A DNA stretch of 60,152 nt from Syntrophaceae bacterium UBA5619 (GTDB lineage Bacteria > Desulfobacterota > Syntrophia > Syntrophales > UBA5619), in contig DIKL01000072.1 in NCBI GenBank assembly GCA_002424545.1, positions 1 through 60,152 on the forward strand, written 5' to 3'. Below the pieces are notes generated by a model. It saw nothing but the letters and a program-made list of their open reading frames with translations, ran no database searches and was not told where the DNA came from. Both the position numbers and the translations under genes were made by a program. Of this stretch, positions 1 through 7,196 are shown piece after piece (the first letter of the stretch is position 1; each line of letters starts with the position of its first letter).

Positions 1-435
1 TATTTTCTTGATGGTGGATTATGGCTTGCCCTTGGACTTGTATTAACCTTTCAAGTCCCCAGTGAGGCGGAGGGACTTGAAATTCTGTCATCGAAAATTG
101 TGGGTTTGAACCTTCCTCTGTCAGCACGGGACTTCCTGTACCGAGTGAACCATCCCTATCAAAGTCTTACTGTCGCTGGCTTGAACCTCAATAGATTGGC
201 AACATGGTTGGTCGGACAGACTCATGTAATTAAGGTTCAGATTAACCAAGATGGATCTCAGAGTCAGCAGACCCTTTCTGAATCCCCTTTTGCCATTCGG
301 TTAGAGCTTGATATCAACACAGATAAAGCAGTGCAACTTGGGGCCGATTCGGAACTAGTAAGGAACCTTCTCAATGAACTGAAGGCAATTGCTGTTGGTG
401 TCGCGGAAGGCGGAGAAGCTACTATGCGAGAGTAG
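1..435 (+). CDS. hypothetical protein, 5' end outside window
   Basis: The frame is open from the first base to the TAG at 433-435, giving at least 144 residues. An internal GTG at 100 is not convincing as a start because the frame stays open upstream. The visible start of the protein is hydrophobic (about residues 7-20), and the rest is a soluble alpha/beta-looking sequence. I recognise no family. A hand count over 181-300 gives 53 G+C in 120 bases (44%), clearly below the rest of the window, which fits island DNA. It ends 11 bases before the next gene, so the two are probably co-transcribed. Confidence 0.6.
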   Translation, partial: YFLDGGLWLALGLVLTFQVPSEAEGLEILSSKIVGLNLPLSARDFLYRVNHPYQSLTVAGLNLNRLATWLVGQTHVIKVQINQDGSQSQQTLSESPFAIRLELDINTDKAVQLGADSELVRNLLNELKAIAVGVAEGGEATMRE

Positions 436-446
436 GACTCAAACCA

Positions 447-1109
447 ATGGACTTGATGAGACAGTTAGAAGCGGAACACAAGCACTTATGGGATAATTTG
501 TCTCCCCTTAAGCCCGAATTGGTAGCTGCAAGAGATTGTGAGCCGACGTTTTTATCAGGATGGACAGATCGAGATATCTCATTGTGGGACGTCAGCGCAG
601 TTGGCGGGAAGCCAGGACTGCAAGAGATTTTGATTGCAATATGCCGCAAGAAGACAAACTGGCAGAAGATCAGCTACCTTCGATTCCCAAAAGAAACGGT
701 GTCCTTAGCCGGGCTCAGCCTGACAGCGAGTAACGGGAACACGGGCGACCCAAAGGTGGATATTTCACGTACTCATTTCGAGATTAAAGGCATCACGGGA
801 AAAGGACTCTGTACGCTATTGTTCCAGGTGCGTACCGGTGAGTTTGAGACCGGAGTATTCACCAAGAAGGAGTTGGAAAGAATTCTGTATGAAACTTATG
901 ACAGTGCGGAAACACGGCCCGTCTTTCAGAATGCTACTTCGCAGACACCAACCATAAGTCCGACCCCGTCGGGAACCAGAGGGCCGGAGGCGATTGCAGA
1001 AGTAGCGCCAGCACCGGCAGTCATTGAACAGATGCCAAGACCAAGTTCGTCTACTACATCAGAGCAGTATGAACCCGAGATGAGCGACCTAACATCTAGA
1101 TCGACCTGA
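447..1109 (+). CDS. hypothetical protein with low-complexity C-terminal tail
   Basis: A 220-residue frame starts at ATG 447, with a weak AGGA about nine bases upstream. Residues 1-150 look like a folded domain (charged helices, then alternating hydrophobic strands). Residues about 155-220 are rich in Pro, Ser, Thr and Ala and look disordered, as in a linker or tail. No catalytic motif is recognisable. It follows the partial gene at 1-435 by 11 bases, so a two-gene operon is likely. It lies on the lower-GC end of the tRNA-Glu island. Function is unknown. Confidence 0.6.
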   Translation: MDLMRQLEAEHKHLWDNLSPLKPELVAARDCEPTFLSGWTDRDISLWDVSAVGGKPGLQEILIAICRKKTNWQKISYLRFPKETVSLAGLSLTASNGNTGDPKVDISRTHFEIKGITGKGLCTLLFQVRTGEFETGVFTKKELERILYETYDSAETRPVFQNATSQTPTISPTPSGTRGPEAIAEVAPAPAVIEQMPRPSSSTTSEQYEPEMSDLTSRST

Positions 1110-1511
1110 TACTTTTGCTACGCAAGGCCACAGGTGATCAAGGCGTTATCCCCTTTCCATTCACAATCCTCGATTCTGAAGACAACTGACCACCAAACAG
1201 TTGTAGGTGAAGTCAAGGCCAGCCTGGATATTCTATTTCGTTAGCCTATTCGCTCCCGTAAGGAATGGGGATCGCATGAACGCAGACGATTGGCCATGCT
1301 CAACGGGCAGAGCTGCAGCATCACGGGTCGGCGTGTTTCTCTATCCCCTGGCATCAATCTCTATTTCTAACGGCAGCGCCGATCACACTGTGCCCACACT
1401 GGCGATGAGCCGGGTGATTGTGGCCACGGCGTTCGGCTTCTTGAAGGCGTGGTAATCGCCCCTCATTGAATCGCATTGTTGCACCCATCTCTCTTCTCTG
1501 TGTGGGCTGCC
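1110..1511. other. 402-base stretch without a convincing gene
   Basis: This interval separates the rightward hypothetical genes from the leftward cluster that ends at 1512. An 82-codon frame at 1207-1455 on the plus strand has no good ribosome site and atypical composition. The minus strand over 1250-1460 gives a protein-like reading interrupted by two stops, so it may be a gene remnant, but I cannot name it. I see no strong terminator hairpin. Confidence 0.4.
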
Positions 1512-2615
1512 TCAAAGGCTGACCGGCTGCGGGCCTTCAAGGACAGTCCTCTGAATGGTCAACGCATGACCCTCCGCTGCCTGTCCCCATTCCACAAGCC
1601 GGAGTTGCGTGCCAGTGCCGCCATCAAAAGTGATTTCGATCCCGGTAATGCTCAGTGGGTGGACGCAGGAGCCGGTGTTGTAGTAGCACCCGTCGGGCTG
1701 GTGCTTGATCCGGATGCCTTCCGTCTTGATCTTGGATTCCAGGTACCGCCGCTCCGTCAGAGACAGGTTCTCGAATACCGACCGGTGGGTGTGCCCGGCA
1801 ATGATGACGGTAATCCCCTGGTCGTTTTGATTGGCCCATTCGTGGAGGTGCCTGTCCACCTCGTTGCAGAGTCCGGGATTGAGTGCGGCCCTTGTCGGGT
1901 CCTTGACGCCGCAGCGCTGGAGATCCGGCCAAAAATGATGGACGAAGAACTTGCTGACGGCGGCTCCTTCGCCGCTGCACTTCGGATCGGCCTGGTGACC
2001 GTGGATGAGAAGGATGGCACGGCCGACCGTCACACTCCCGCCGCAGCTTCCTCCAGTGCCCCCGCCTTCGGCCTTCACGCTGTTACTGCCGCTACCGCTG
2101 TCAATAATCCCGTCGTCTGATGGCCGCTGCGAAGGCAAAGCACCCCGCTCGCCCGCCCCAAACTCTTTCGCCTCATCCTTGCCTACTCCGCCTTTCCATC
2201 CCTTTGGAGCCGTCAGGAAAATCCCCTCGTGAATCTCGATGCCCGGGAACAGAGTCCGATAAACCGCCTCTTGATCCTTCCAGTAGAGATCATGGTTGCC
2301 CCACACCTTCAGGTAGCGGGTCTTTGCCGGATCCGGATCGTGGAATTTCGCCAGGAGTTCATAAACCGGTGTATGGGTGATGTAGATCTGATCAAAATTA
2401 TCGTTCTCCCAGAGCTCCTCGGCGTCGCCCAGTTCGATATAGATGAAGCCGCTTTCGAGATAGTGTTCCAGGGCGCAGCGGTAGATCAGGGCGTTCTTGG
2501 CGAAGTCGTCGGCTCCGGAGCCGTCGCCCCGGTGCATGTCGGACATGACGATCAGCTTCATGCCGGGGGTGATGGTCAACCGGCGGATGCGTTCAAACTT
2601 GGGAAGAGTTTCCAT
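1512..2615 (-). CDS. calcineurin-like metallophosphoesterase
   Basis: This 367-residue protein has the complete two-metal phosphoesterase signature: SDMHRGDG (25-32), LGDAEELWE (62-70), GNHD (106-109), the HGH of LIHGHQAD (203-210) and AGHTHRS (273-279). These supply the Asp, His, Asn and His ligands for a dinuclear metal site, so it should hydrolyse a phosphomonoester or phosphodiester; the substrate is not deducible. Residues about 150-195 form a Gly/Ser-rich insertion between motifs, unusual for the family and likely a flexible loop. There is no signal peptide, so it is probably cytoplasmic. It is the last gene of the leftward island cluster, 15 bases after the metallo-beta-lactamase-fold gene. 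Confidence 0.85.
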   Translation of the reverse strand: METLPKFERIRRLTITPGMKLIVMSDMHRGDGSGADDFAKNALIYRCALEHYLESGFIYIELGDAEELWENDNFDQIYITHTPVYELLAKFHDPDPAKTRYLKVWGNHDLYWKDQEAVYRTLFPGIEIHEGIFLTAPKGWKGGVGKDEAKEFGAGERGALPSQRPSDDGIIDSGSGSNSVKAEGGGTGGSCGGSVTVGRAILLIHGHQADPKCSGEGAAVSKFFVHHFWPDLQRCGVKDPTRAALNPGLCNEVDRHLHEWANQNDQGITVIIAGHTHRSVFENLSLTERRYLESKIKTEGIRIKHQPDGCYYNTGSCVHPLSITGIEITFDGGTGTQLRLVEWGQAAEGHALTIQRTVLEGPQPVSL

Positions 2616-2630
2616 CCCCTATCTCCTGCT

Positions 2631-3551
2631 TCACTTATCGGTTATAAATCCCGTCACTTGCCGTGGCAGAACCTCCGGATCACATCCTATCGCCAAGATC
2701 GACAGCAGCTGGACATGATGCTCACCATCTTCGGCCGCTACCTTCTGACGGCGCACGCCGCCGCATTGCCGCTTCACCCCGCAGTCCCCGAAGCCATCGA
2801 CCTTCCGGAAGGCATCCTCTGCGGACCAAATCACAGGGCCGTGGCCTGGGAAGATGATCCGGACGCGGAGTGTTTCTGACAGAGCGGCAAAGGTCCTTTG
2901 GGTCCGTCCCTCATCCCAGCAGAAGCGATTCACGTAACCCCGACCGTCCCTCCGGCCAAGGATCAGGTCGCCGGCAATCAGTTCTCCCAAAGCCTCGTTG
3001 TAGAAAACCACCGACTCCTCGGTGTGGCCCGGTGCGGCGATCACCTCCCAGCCGCCAAAGCCAATCCGGGAACGGGGCAGTAGATTCCCTTCGAGATACC
3101 GGATGCGATCTGCATAAGAGACCTGCTGGCGATCTCGCAAAAAGGACAGGGGTACACCGGCAGCACCGTCAAAGACCAGATCCGACCACTTCCGGACGCC
3201 GAAGAAGCCGCCGGCGATGATCGTAGGAAGCAGGCCGGTGACCCAGTTGCGCATGGGGGATAGTGGCCGACCGGCCTTCAGGTAAGCCTTCACGAGGGGA
3301 TGGAACAGGACCATGGTCTTCGGGGAGCATTTTCCCAGTAGCGCCGCGATCCCCCCGATATGATCGAAGTGGAAGTGGCTGGCGGCGATGAACCGCACAG
3401 CAGTGAGAGAGCGCTTGATGGTGTGAATGAAGAACTCCTCAACAGCCCGGGCGGCGCCGACGCTGCCGACATCGACAACCATCAGACCATCCTTCTCGTC
3501 CGTGATCAGGTATGTCTGGGCAATGCCACTGCCCGGGATCGGATGCACCAT
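2631..3551 (-). CDS. metallo-beta-lactamase-fold hydrolase
   Basis: A 306-residue protein with the zinc motif HFHFDH at 59-64 preceded by the typical MVVDVGS strand. Further metal-ligand stretches follow: APGHTEESVVFY, then AGDLILG and FPGHGPV. This is a glyoxalase II or arylsulfatase-like hydrolase fold; the substrate cannot be assigned. The start at 3551 has a clean AGGAGG five bases upstream. The last about 55 residues (Gly, Cys and Arg rich) do not resemble the family, so a late frameshift or an added tail is possible. It sits between the PLD nuclease and the calcineurin-like phosphoesterase on the same strand. Confidence 0.85.
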   Translation of the reverse strand: MVHPIPGSGIAQTYLITDEKDGLMVVDVGSVGAARAVEEFFIHTIKRSLTAVRFIAASHFHFDHIGGIAALLGKCSPKTMVLFHPLVKAYLKAGRPLSPMRNWVTGLLPTIIAGGFFGVRKWSDLVFDGAAGVPLSFLRDRQQVSYADRIRYLEGNLLPRSRIGFGGWEVIAAPGHTEESVVFYNEALGELIAGDLILGRRDGRGYVNRFCWDEGRTQRTFAALSETLRVRIIFPGHGPVIWSAEDAFRKVDGFGDCGVKRQCGGVRRQKVAAEDGEHHVQLLSILAIGCDPEVLPRQVTGFITDK

Positions 3552-3640
3552 GCCTGCCTCCTAAGAAAGCCACTTCATGTTGCAGCGGGTTTTGTTTGCG
3601 CCCCCACCCCCTTACCCCCTCCCCCGGATTCCGCCACGGC

Positions 3641-4207
3641 TCAATCGGCGTCCTGCAGGGGCCCCACGGCTTCCGCATCACTGGGCGGATGAACCGCCGG
3701 TTCGGCGAGATTAGGAGTGGCGGAAGCGGCTGCGCCGGCAAGAACGGCTGATTCGGTGGGTGTGCACTGGGACCAGAGGCGCTCAAATTCGGCGGCAAAG
3801 GCTTGGATCAGCTCCTTGTGGTTCGTGAAGATCGCGGCCTCGTGGTTGCGGAACTCCGACTCATTCGTGAAGTTGTAGCTGCCGGTCACAAGGCGCTTGC
3901 CGTCTATAAGCATGAACTTGTGGTGCATGTTGCCGCCCTTGACCGTGATGAACCGGATATCGATCCTCTCGCCGGCAAGCCACTCGTCTATTGAGTAGGC
4001 CTTCCGGGCATTGTCCCCGTCCAGGAGGACCCGGATCTTGACCCTTCGCTTGAGGGCCCCGGAAAGGGCCTGTCCGAGGTATTTCGAGGAGAAGGCGTAG
4101 GCGGCCACCATGATCTCCTTCTTCGTTGCCTTGATCAGCCTGACCAGTTCCTTCGATGTCCCGCCCTTCGGCGAGAAAATCACCCTTGTTCCTGGGGTGC
4201 TAGCCAT
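3641..4207 (-). CDS. phospholipase D-like (single HKD) nuclease
   Basis: A 188-residue protein with one HKD motif, HHKFMLID at 95-102 (His95, Lys97, Asp102), followed by GKRLVTGSYNFTNESE, which matches the Nuc/cardiolipin-synthase-like branch that works as a homodimer. No signal peptide is visible, so a cytoplasmic nuclease or phosphodiesterase is more likely than a secreted one. The C-terminal 40 residues are Ala/Pro rich and probably disordered. Members of this branch act in DNA degradation, including the DrmC component of DISARM; here the role is inferred only from fold and island context. Confidence 0.85.
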   Translation of the reverse strand: MASTPGTRVIFSPKGGTSKELVRLIKATKKEIMVAAYAFSSKYLGQALSGALKRRVKIRVLLDGDNARKAYSIDEWLAGERIDIRFITVKGGNMHHKFMLIDGKRLVTGSYNFTNESEFRNHEAAIFTNHKELIQAFAAEFERLWSQCTPTESAVLAGAAASATPNLAEPAVHPPSDAEAVGPLQDAD

Positions 4208-4308
4208 TCATCATTCCCCCTTCCTGCGCAATGGAGATTGTCTCGGTGGCACTCCTTGGGTTTGGGCCCCCCCTACCCCCCCAACCCACTCCCCAGACAA
4301 TGGAAAGC

Positions 4309-4340
4309 GCCCGCCACACCCGGAATGCGATGTGGCGGGC
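4309..4340 (-). terminator. stem-loop downstream of the HU-like gene
   Basis: A perfect 10-bp stem (4309-4318 with 4331-4340) encloses a 12-base loop about 30 bases past the stop of the leftward HU-like gene. On the minus strand it is followed by a short CTTTCC rather than a long T run, so it may be a weak Rho-independent terminator or an mRNA-end stabiliser. Confidence 0.55.
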
Positions 4341-4370
4341 AAGTTCAAAAGGGAATGACCGGGACCGCGC

Positions 4371-4778
4371 CTACTTCCTTTTCTTCTTCCCCTTGGCGGA
4401 CACCTTCTTGACCGCTGCCTTGGCTTTCGGAGCTTCCTTGTGCGTGTGGACCTTGACCTTGTCCCTGGCCTGCCCCCGCTTGCGCGCCAGCATGGCCTCC
4501 TTCCAGGTTTTGGAGACCTTGAAGCCCATCCGGTAGCTTGCGGGGATGGTGATCGACTCCTGGGTCTTCGGGTTGATCCCCTGCCGCTCCTTCGTCTTCT
4601 TGACGCTGAACGTCCCGAAGTTGGTCAGCCGGAGCATCCCCGACTGCTCCAGGAGAAAGAGAATCCCCTCCAGAACGGCGTTGATCACCCTCTTCGCGTT
4701 CTCCTTGGTCAGCTCCGTGGATTCGGCCACGTTGCTGACCAGCTCGTCCTTCCCGACTCCGCCTGTTGCTCTTGCCAT
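4371..4778 (-). CDS. HU-family DNA-binding protein with lysine-rich tail
   Basis: A 135-residue protein. Residues 1-95 are a canonical HU/IHF fold: the dimerising helices with TKENAKRVINAVLEGI, the LTNFGTFSVK turn, and the DNA-binding arm ending in NPKTQESITIPASYRMGFK. Residues 96-135 add a Lys/Ala-rich basic tail ending KGKKKRK, like histone H1-type extensions on some bacterial HU proteins, expected to increase non-specific DNA binding or compaction. The start at 4778 is chosen because GGAGG lies seven bases upstream; a longer upstream frame has no ribosome site and does not look like HU. It lies between a PLD nuclease and a coiled-coil membrane protein in the island cluster. Confidence 0.9.
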   Translation of the reverse strand: MARATGGVGKDELVSNVAESTELTKENAKRVINAVLEGILFLLEQSGMLRLTNFGTFSVKKTKERQGINPKTQESITIPASYRMGFKVSKTWKEAMLARKRGQARDKVKVHTHKEAPKAKAAVKKVSAKGKKKRK

Positions 4779-4798
4779 GGTTTGTTCCTCCTTTTTGG

Positions 4799-5227
4799 TT
4801 ATGGGTTTACGATCCTCACGACCACGAGATAGATCCCGTAGCCGACCGAGCCGATGATTAGCGCGCCGAAGATCCAGCCGGTTTTCTGGAAGAAGGCCGC
4901 GATGAAACGCGCCGCCCACTTTGAAGGAGTGACGTACGCCTCCAGCGCGGCGATCCGGCTCTGGAAATCCCGGATCCGCCGGGCGTGCTCCCGGCAGGCG
5001 AGATCCTCGACGATGACGGTGATCCGCCGGACCTGGGCAAGAAGATCGGCCATCACTTGGCGGTCGGCCTGCAGGCTCGACTCGTAGGCCTGCTTCAACA
5101 GGCAGATCGTCTTGTCCAGGGCGGCGTAGCGATGGTTCAGCTCCTCCGTCTGGCCGGAGAGCTTTGCGATGCTCTCCAGGAGGAGCCGGTTGTAGCGGTC
5201 ATTGCCGTTGTTGGGGCTGTCGGTCAT
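4799..5227 (-). CDS. coiled-coil protein with C-terminal membrane anchor
   Basis: A 142-residue protein. Residues about 10-100 are charged heptad-like helices (repeated Leu at three- to four-residue spacing), predicting a coiled coil. Residues about 114-136 (WIFGALIIGSVGYGIYLVVV) are one hydrophobic segment next to the C-terminus, so it is likely a tail-anchored inner-membrane protein with the coiled coil in the cytoplasm. I recognise no family. It sits 20 bases upstream of the HU-like gene and 70 bases downstream of the clostripain gene, all on the same strand, so co-transcription is likely. Confidence 0.65.
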   Translation of the reverse strand: MTDSPNNGNDRYNRLLLESIAKLSGQTEELNHRYAALDKTICLLKQAYESSLQADRQVMADLLAQVRRITVIVEDLACREHARRIRDFQSRIAALEAYVTPSKWAARFIAAFFQKTGWIFGALIIGSVGYGIYLVVVRIVNP

Positions 5228-5297
5228 GGTTTCATCACCCCTTTCCTTGTAATCGTTGCCGCCGCGCCATGCCGGACCCTCCCGAGGTCAGCGGTAT

Positions 5298-6599
5298 TTA
5301 TGACAGATACCTCTCCAGAAACGTGACCCACCGGCAGTCCTCGCTGAAATCGAGAGACCGGTAGGCGGTGTTGATCCGGTCCGCGGGGAAGTAGATCGAC
5401 AGGCCGCCGGTCCCCCGGACCTCTTGGCCGATCTTCCCCTGGCGGAGGATTGCCCTCCCTTTCCCGGGCTTGAGTGCGGCAAGAAGATCGTTCACCCTGG
5501 CCTGAATCTCTGCGCGGGCCTTCTTCCGGAGATTCCTGGCGAAGCAGGCCAGGTCGATGTAGTTGTCGTCGAAGAAACGGGGGCTGTTGTTCCAGGCGGC
5601 CTCGATGAATTTGGCTTCGGTGTCGGTTCCATCCAGGAGGGCTTCCGACAGCACGTCGATCTGGATGGCCACATCTTCGATCCGGCCCAAATCGATGGCC
5701 GACTGCGTGACTGTCTCATCCTGCCCCTGGTAGGAGAGGAGGTAGCTCTTGACGATCCAGCGGGCCAGCGCGGCGGCGTCCTGGCGGGGACGGGCAATCA
5801 GCCGAGCCAGGATCTCGGCGTAGGGCCAGCCGTCAAAGGGCTCCTCGATCTCGGAACCGACAAGGATGTTCACGGAATCCCTGAGCTGGTAGGCCACCTC
5901 GACCATGTTCATCAGGCAGGCGTCCATGCCGAGGAGGTCGATCTTCCGGCCGAGGAGCGCGCAGACGCCGGCGAGGACCACCCTCAGCTCGCGGCTGTCC
6001 AGCGCGTCGCCGTCGGAGGTGTCGTCGTAGCAGATGCTGCGGCGGGCCGGTGGGAAGGAGTGACGGAAAAGGGAATGATGGCGCAGCTTGGAAGGAGGCG
6101 CCGCGCTTCCATCGTCACGAGCGGATTGAGGAACGGGCAGATCCTGGCAGGGCGCAGCACCAAAATGCATGGCTGAATCCACCTGGACAGGCGCAGTGAT
6201 GGAGCTGCCGGCGGGACCGGCCGCCCTGCCCTTGGCCTCCTCCCACCAACCGCTGCCATGGTTCCAGAGGATGAGGGCATACCGGTCGGCGGGATAGTTG
6301 TCCGCCGCCCATTTCACGAAGCTGTAGAGGATTTGCGGATCGCCGGTATTGCTCTCCTTGAAAGTTTCGACACAGTCTTTCTTGAACCCGCCTCCTTTGG
6401 TGATCCGGAAGCGACGAGTCAGATTGTCCTCGATCCGGTCGAGCTGGACCAGGATGTGGACGTCCTGGGTGGAACCCGCCTTGGCCATCTCGGCGATGTC
6501 CCGTAGGGCCGCGCCGTCGAGGTTGTTGTCCCCGGCCATGTAAACCATGAAGGTCCACTTTGCTTGGCTGTTCTGCTGAATCTTTTCCTTGTTTGCCAT
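5298..6599 (-). CDS. clostripain-family (C11) cysteine peptidase
   Basis: A 433-residue caspase-fold (clan CD) peptidase. The family landmarks are the N-terminal WTFMVYMAGDNNLD (15-28), the catalytic His in WNHGSGW (112-118), the strand CYDDTSDGDAL (190-200) and the catalytic Cys in LLGMDACLMNM (Cys228). Residues about 120-185 form a low-complexity insertion between His and Cys, where C11 enzymes carry an activation linker. There is no clear signal peptide, unlike secreted clostripain, which suggests an intracellular target. The start at 6599 has a purine-rich site just upstream; an in-frame GTG at 6614 is the alternative. It is the first gene of the leftward island cluster, nearest the att scar. 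Confidence 0.85.
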   Translation of the reverse strand: MANKEKIQQNSQAKWTFMVYMAGDNNLDGAALRDIAEMAKAGSTQDVHILVQLDRIEDNLTRRFRITKGGGFKKDCVETFKESNTGDPQILYSFVKWAADNYPADRYALILWNHGSGWWEEAKGRAAGPAGSSITAPVQVDSAMHFGAAPCQDLPVPQSARDDGSAAPPSKLRHHSLFRHSFPPARRSICYDDTSDGDALDSRELRVVLAGVCALLGRKIDLLGMDACLMNMVEVAYQLRDSVNILVGSEIEEPFDGWPYAEILARLIARPRQDAAALARWIVKSYLLSYQGQDETVTQSAIDLGRIEDVAIQIDVLSEALLDGTDTEAKFIEAAWNNSPRFFDDNYIDLACFARNLRKKARAEIQARVNDLLAALKPGKGRAILRQGKIGQEVRGTGGLSIYFPADRINTAYRSLDFSEDCRWVTFLERYLS

Positions 6600-6957
6600 C
6601 GCGCCCCCTTTCACCCTCTGATTCTTGGGTCAAAATTTGGGAACGATGGTAAAGGCTGTGGTCTGGAAAAATCAAAGAAGGTGGGCGTTTATAGTTACCC
6701 GCAGTCAAGAAAATTTCTTTCCCAGTAATGTTTATCTGTGTTATATGTAGTTGGAAATGGATGGAATGATTGTAACGAGGCAATCCGGCACGTTCTTTAA
6801 GAAGGCAGCGGATGAAATTGGAGGGCAATTTGTTTTGAGATTTTTATCACCCACGGACACAAGAGCGGACACAAAACGGGGTGTATTTTGATGCTTTTAA
6901 TGCATCTCATGTAGGGAAAAACGTAAATAAATCAATGATATTGGGGTGGCATGGATG
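6600..6957. other. gene-free end of the genomic island
   Basis: About 358 bases between the clostripain start and the tRNA-Glu fragment. It should contain the promoter of the leftward cluster. Near 6852-6877 the sequence GGACACAA occurs twice 14 bases apart (GGACACAAGAGCGGACACAA), possibly an integrase or regulator binding site next to the attachment site. I see no supportable gene here. Confidence 0.45.
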
Positions 6958-7003
6958 CCCTTTCACGCCGGTAACCGGGGTTCGACTCCCCGTGGGGACG
7001 CCA
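6958..7003 (+). pseudogene. 3' fragment of tRNA-Glu (TTC), putative att scar
   Basis: The sequence runs from the anticodon loop (CTTTCAC) through the 3' side of the anticodon stem, a perfect T arm (CGGGG-TTCGACT-CCCCG) and the 3' acceptor strand TGGGGACG, ending in an encoded CCA. The 5' half of a tRNA (acceptor GTCCCCA and D arm) is absent, and the five bases 5' of the anticodon loop do not pair with the 3' stem. This is what is left at the far end of an element integrated into the 3' end of tRNA-Glu. With this orientation the element lies to the left. Confidence 0.8.
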
Positions 7004-7196
7004 AATATATCAGATAGTGATCGTTTGGCGCTTTTCTTGGCACAAAAATGCAAGAGACCAGTCGCTGAGCGGTCCCTGTGCAAAATAGGGTTCATCCGGT
7101 TCTTGCGTATTTCTGTATGATGTCTTTTTCCTTTGTTGACTTTCTACGTCAGTCCACCCATGCACCCTCTCCATGCGTTAAGGATCAGGAAGGCGA

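Noticed and set aside
1207..1455. 82-codon plus-strand frame
   Set aside because: No ribosome site, no recognisable family, and protein-like signal is as strong on the opposite strand, where stops interrupt it.
6907..7095. Minus-strand frame containing GVPTGSRTPVTGVKG
   Set aside because: This peptide is a well-known artefact of translating the antisense of a tRNA 3' end; it coincides with the tRNA-Glu fragment.
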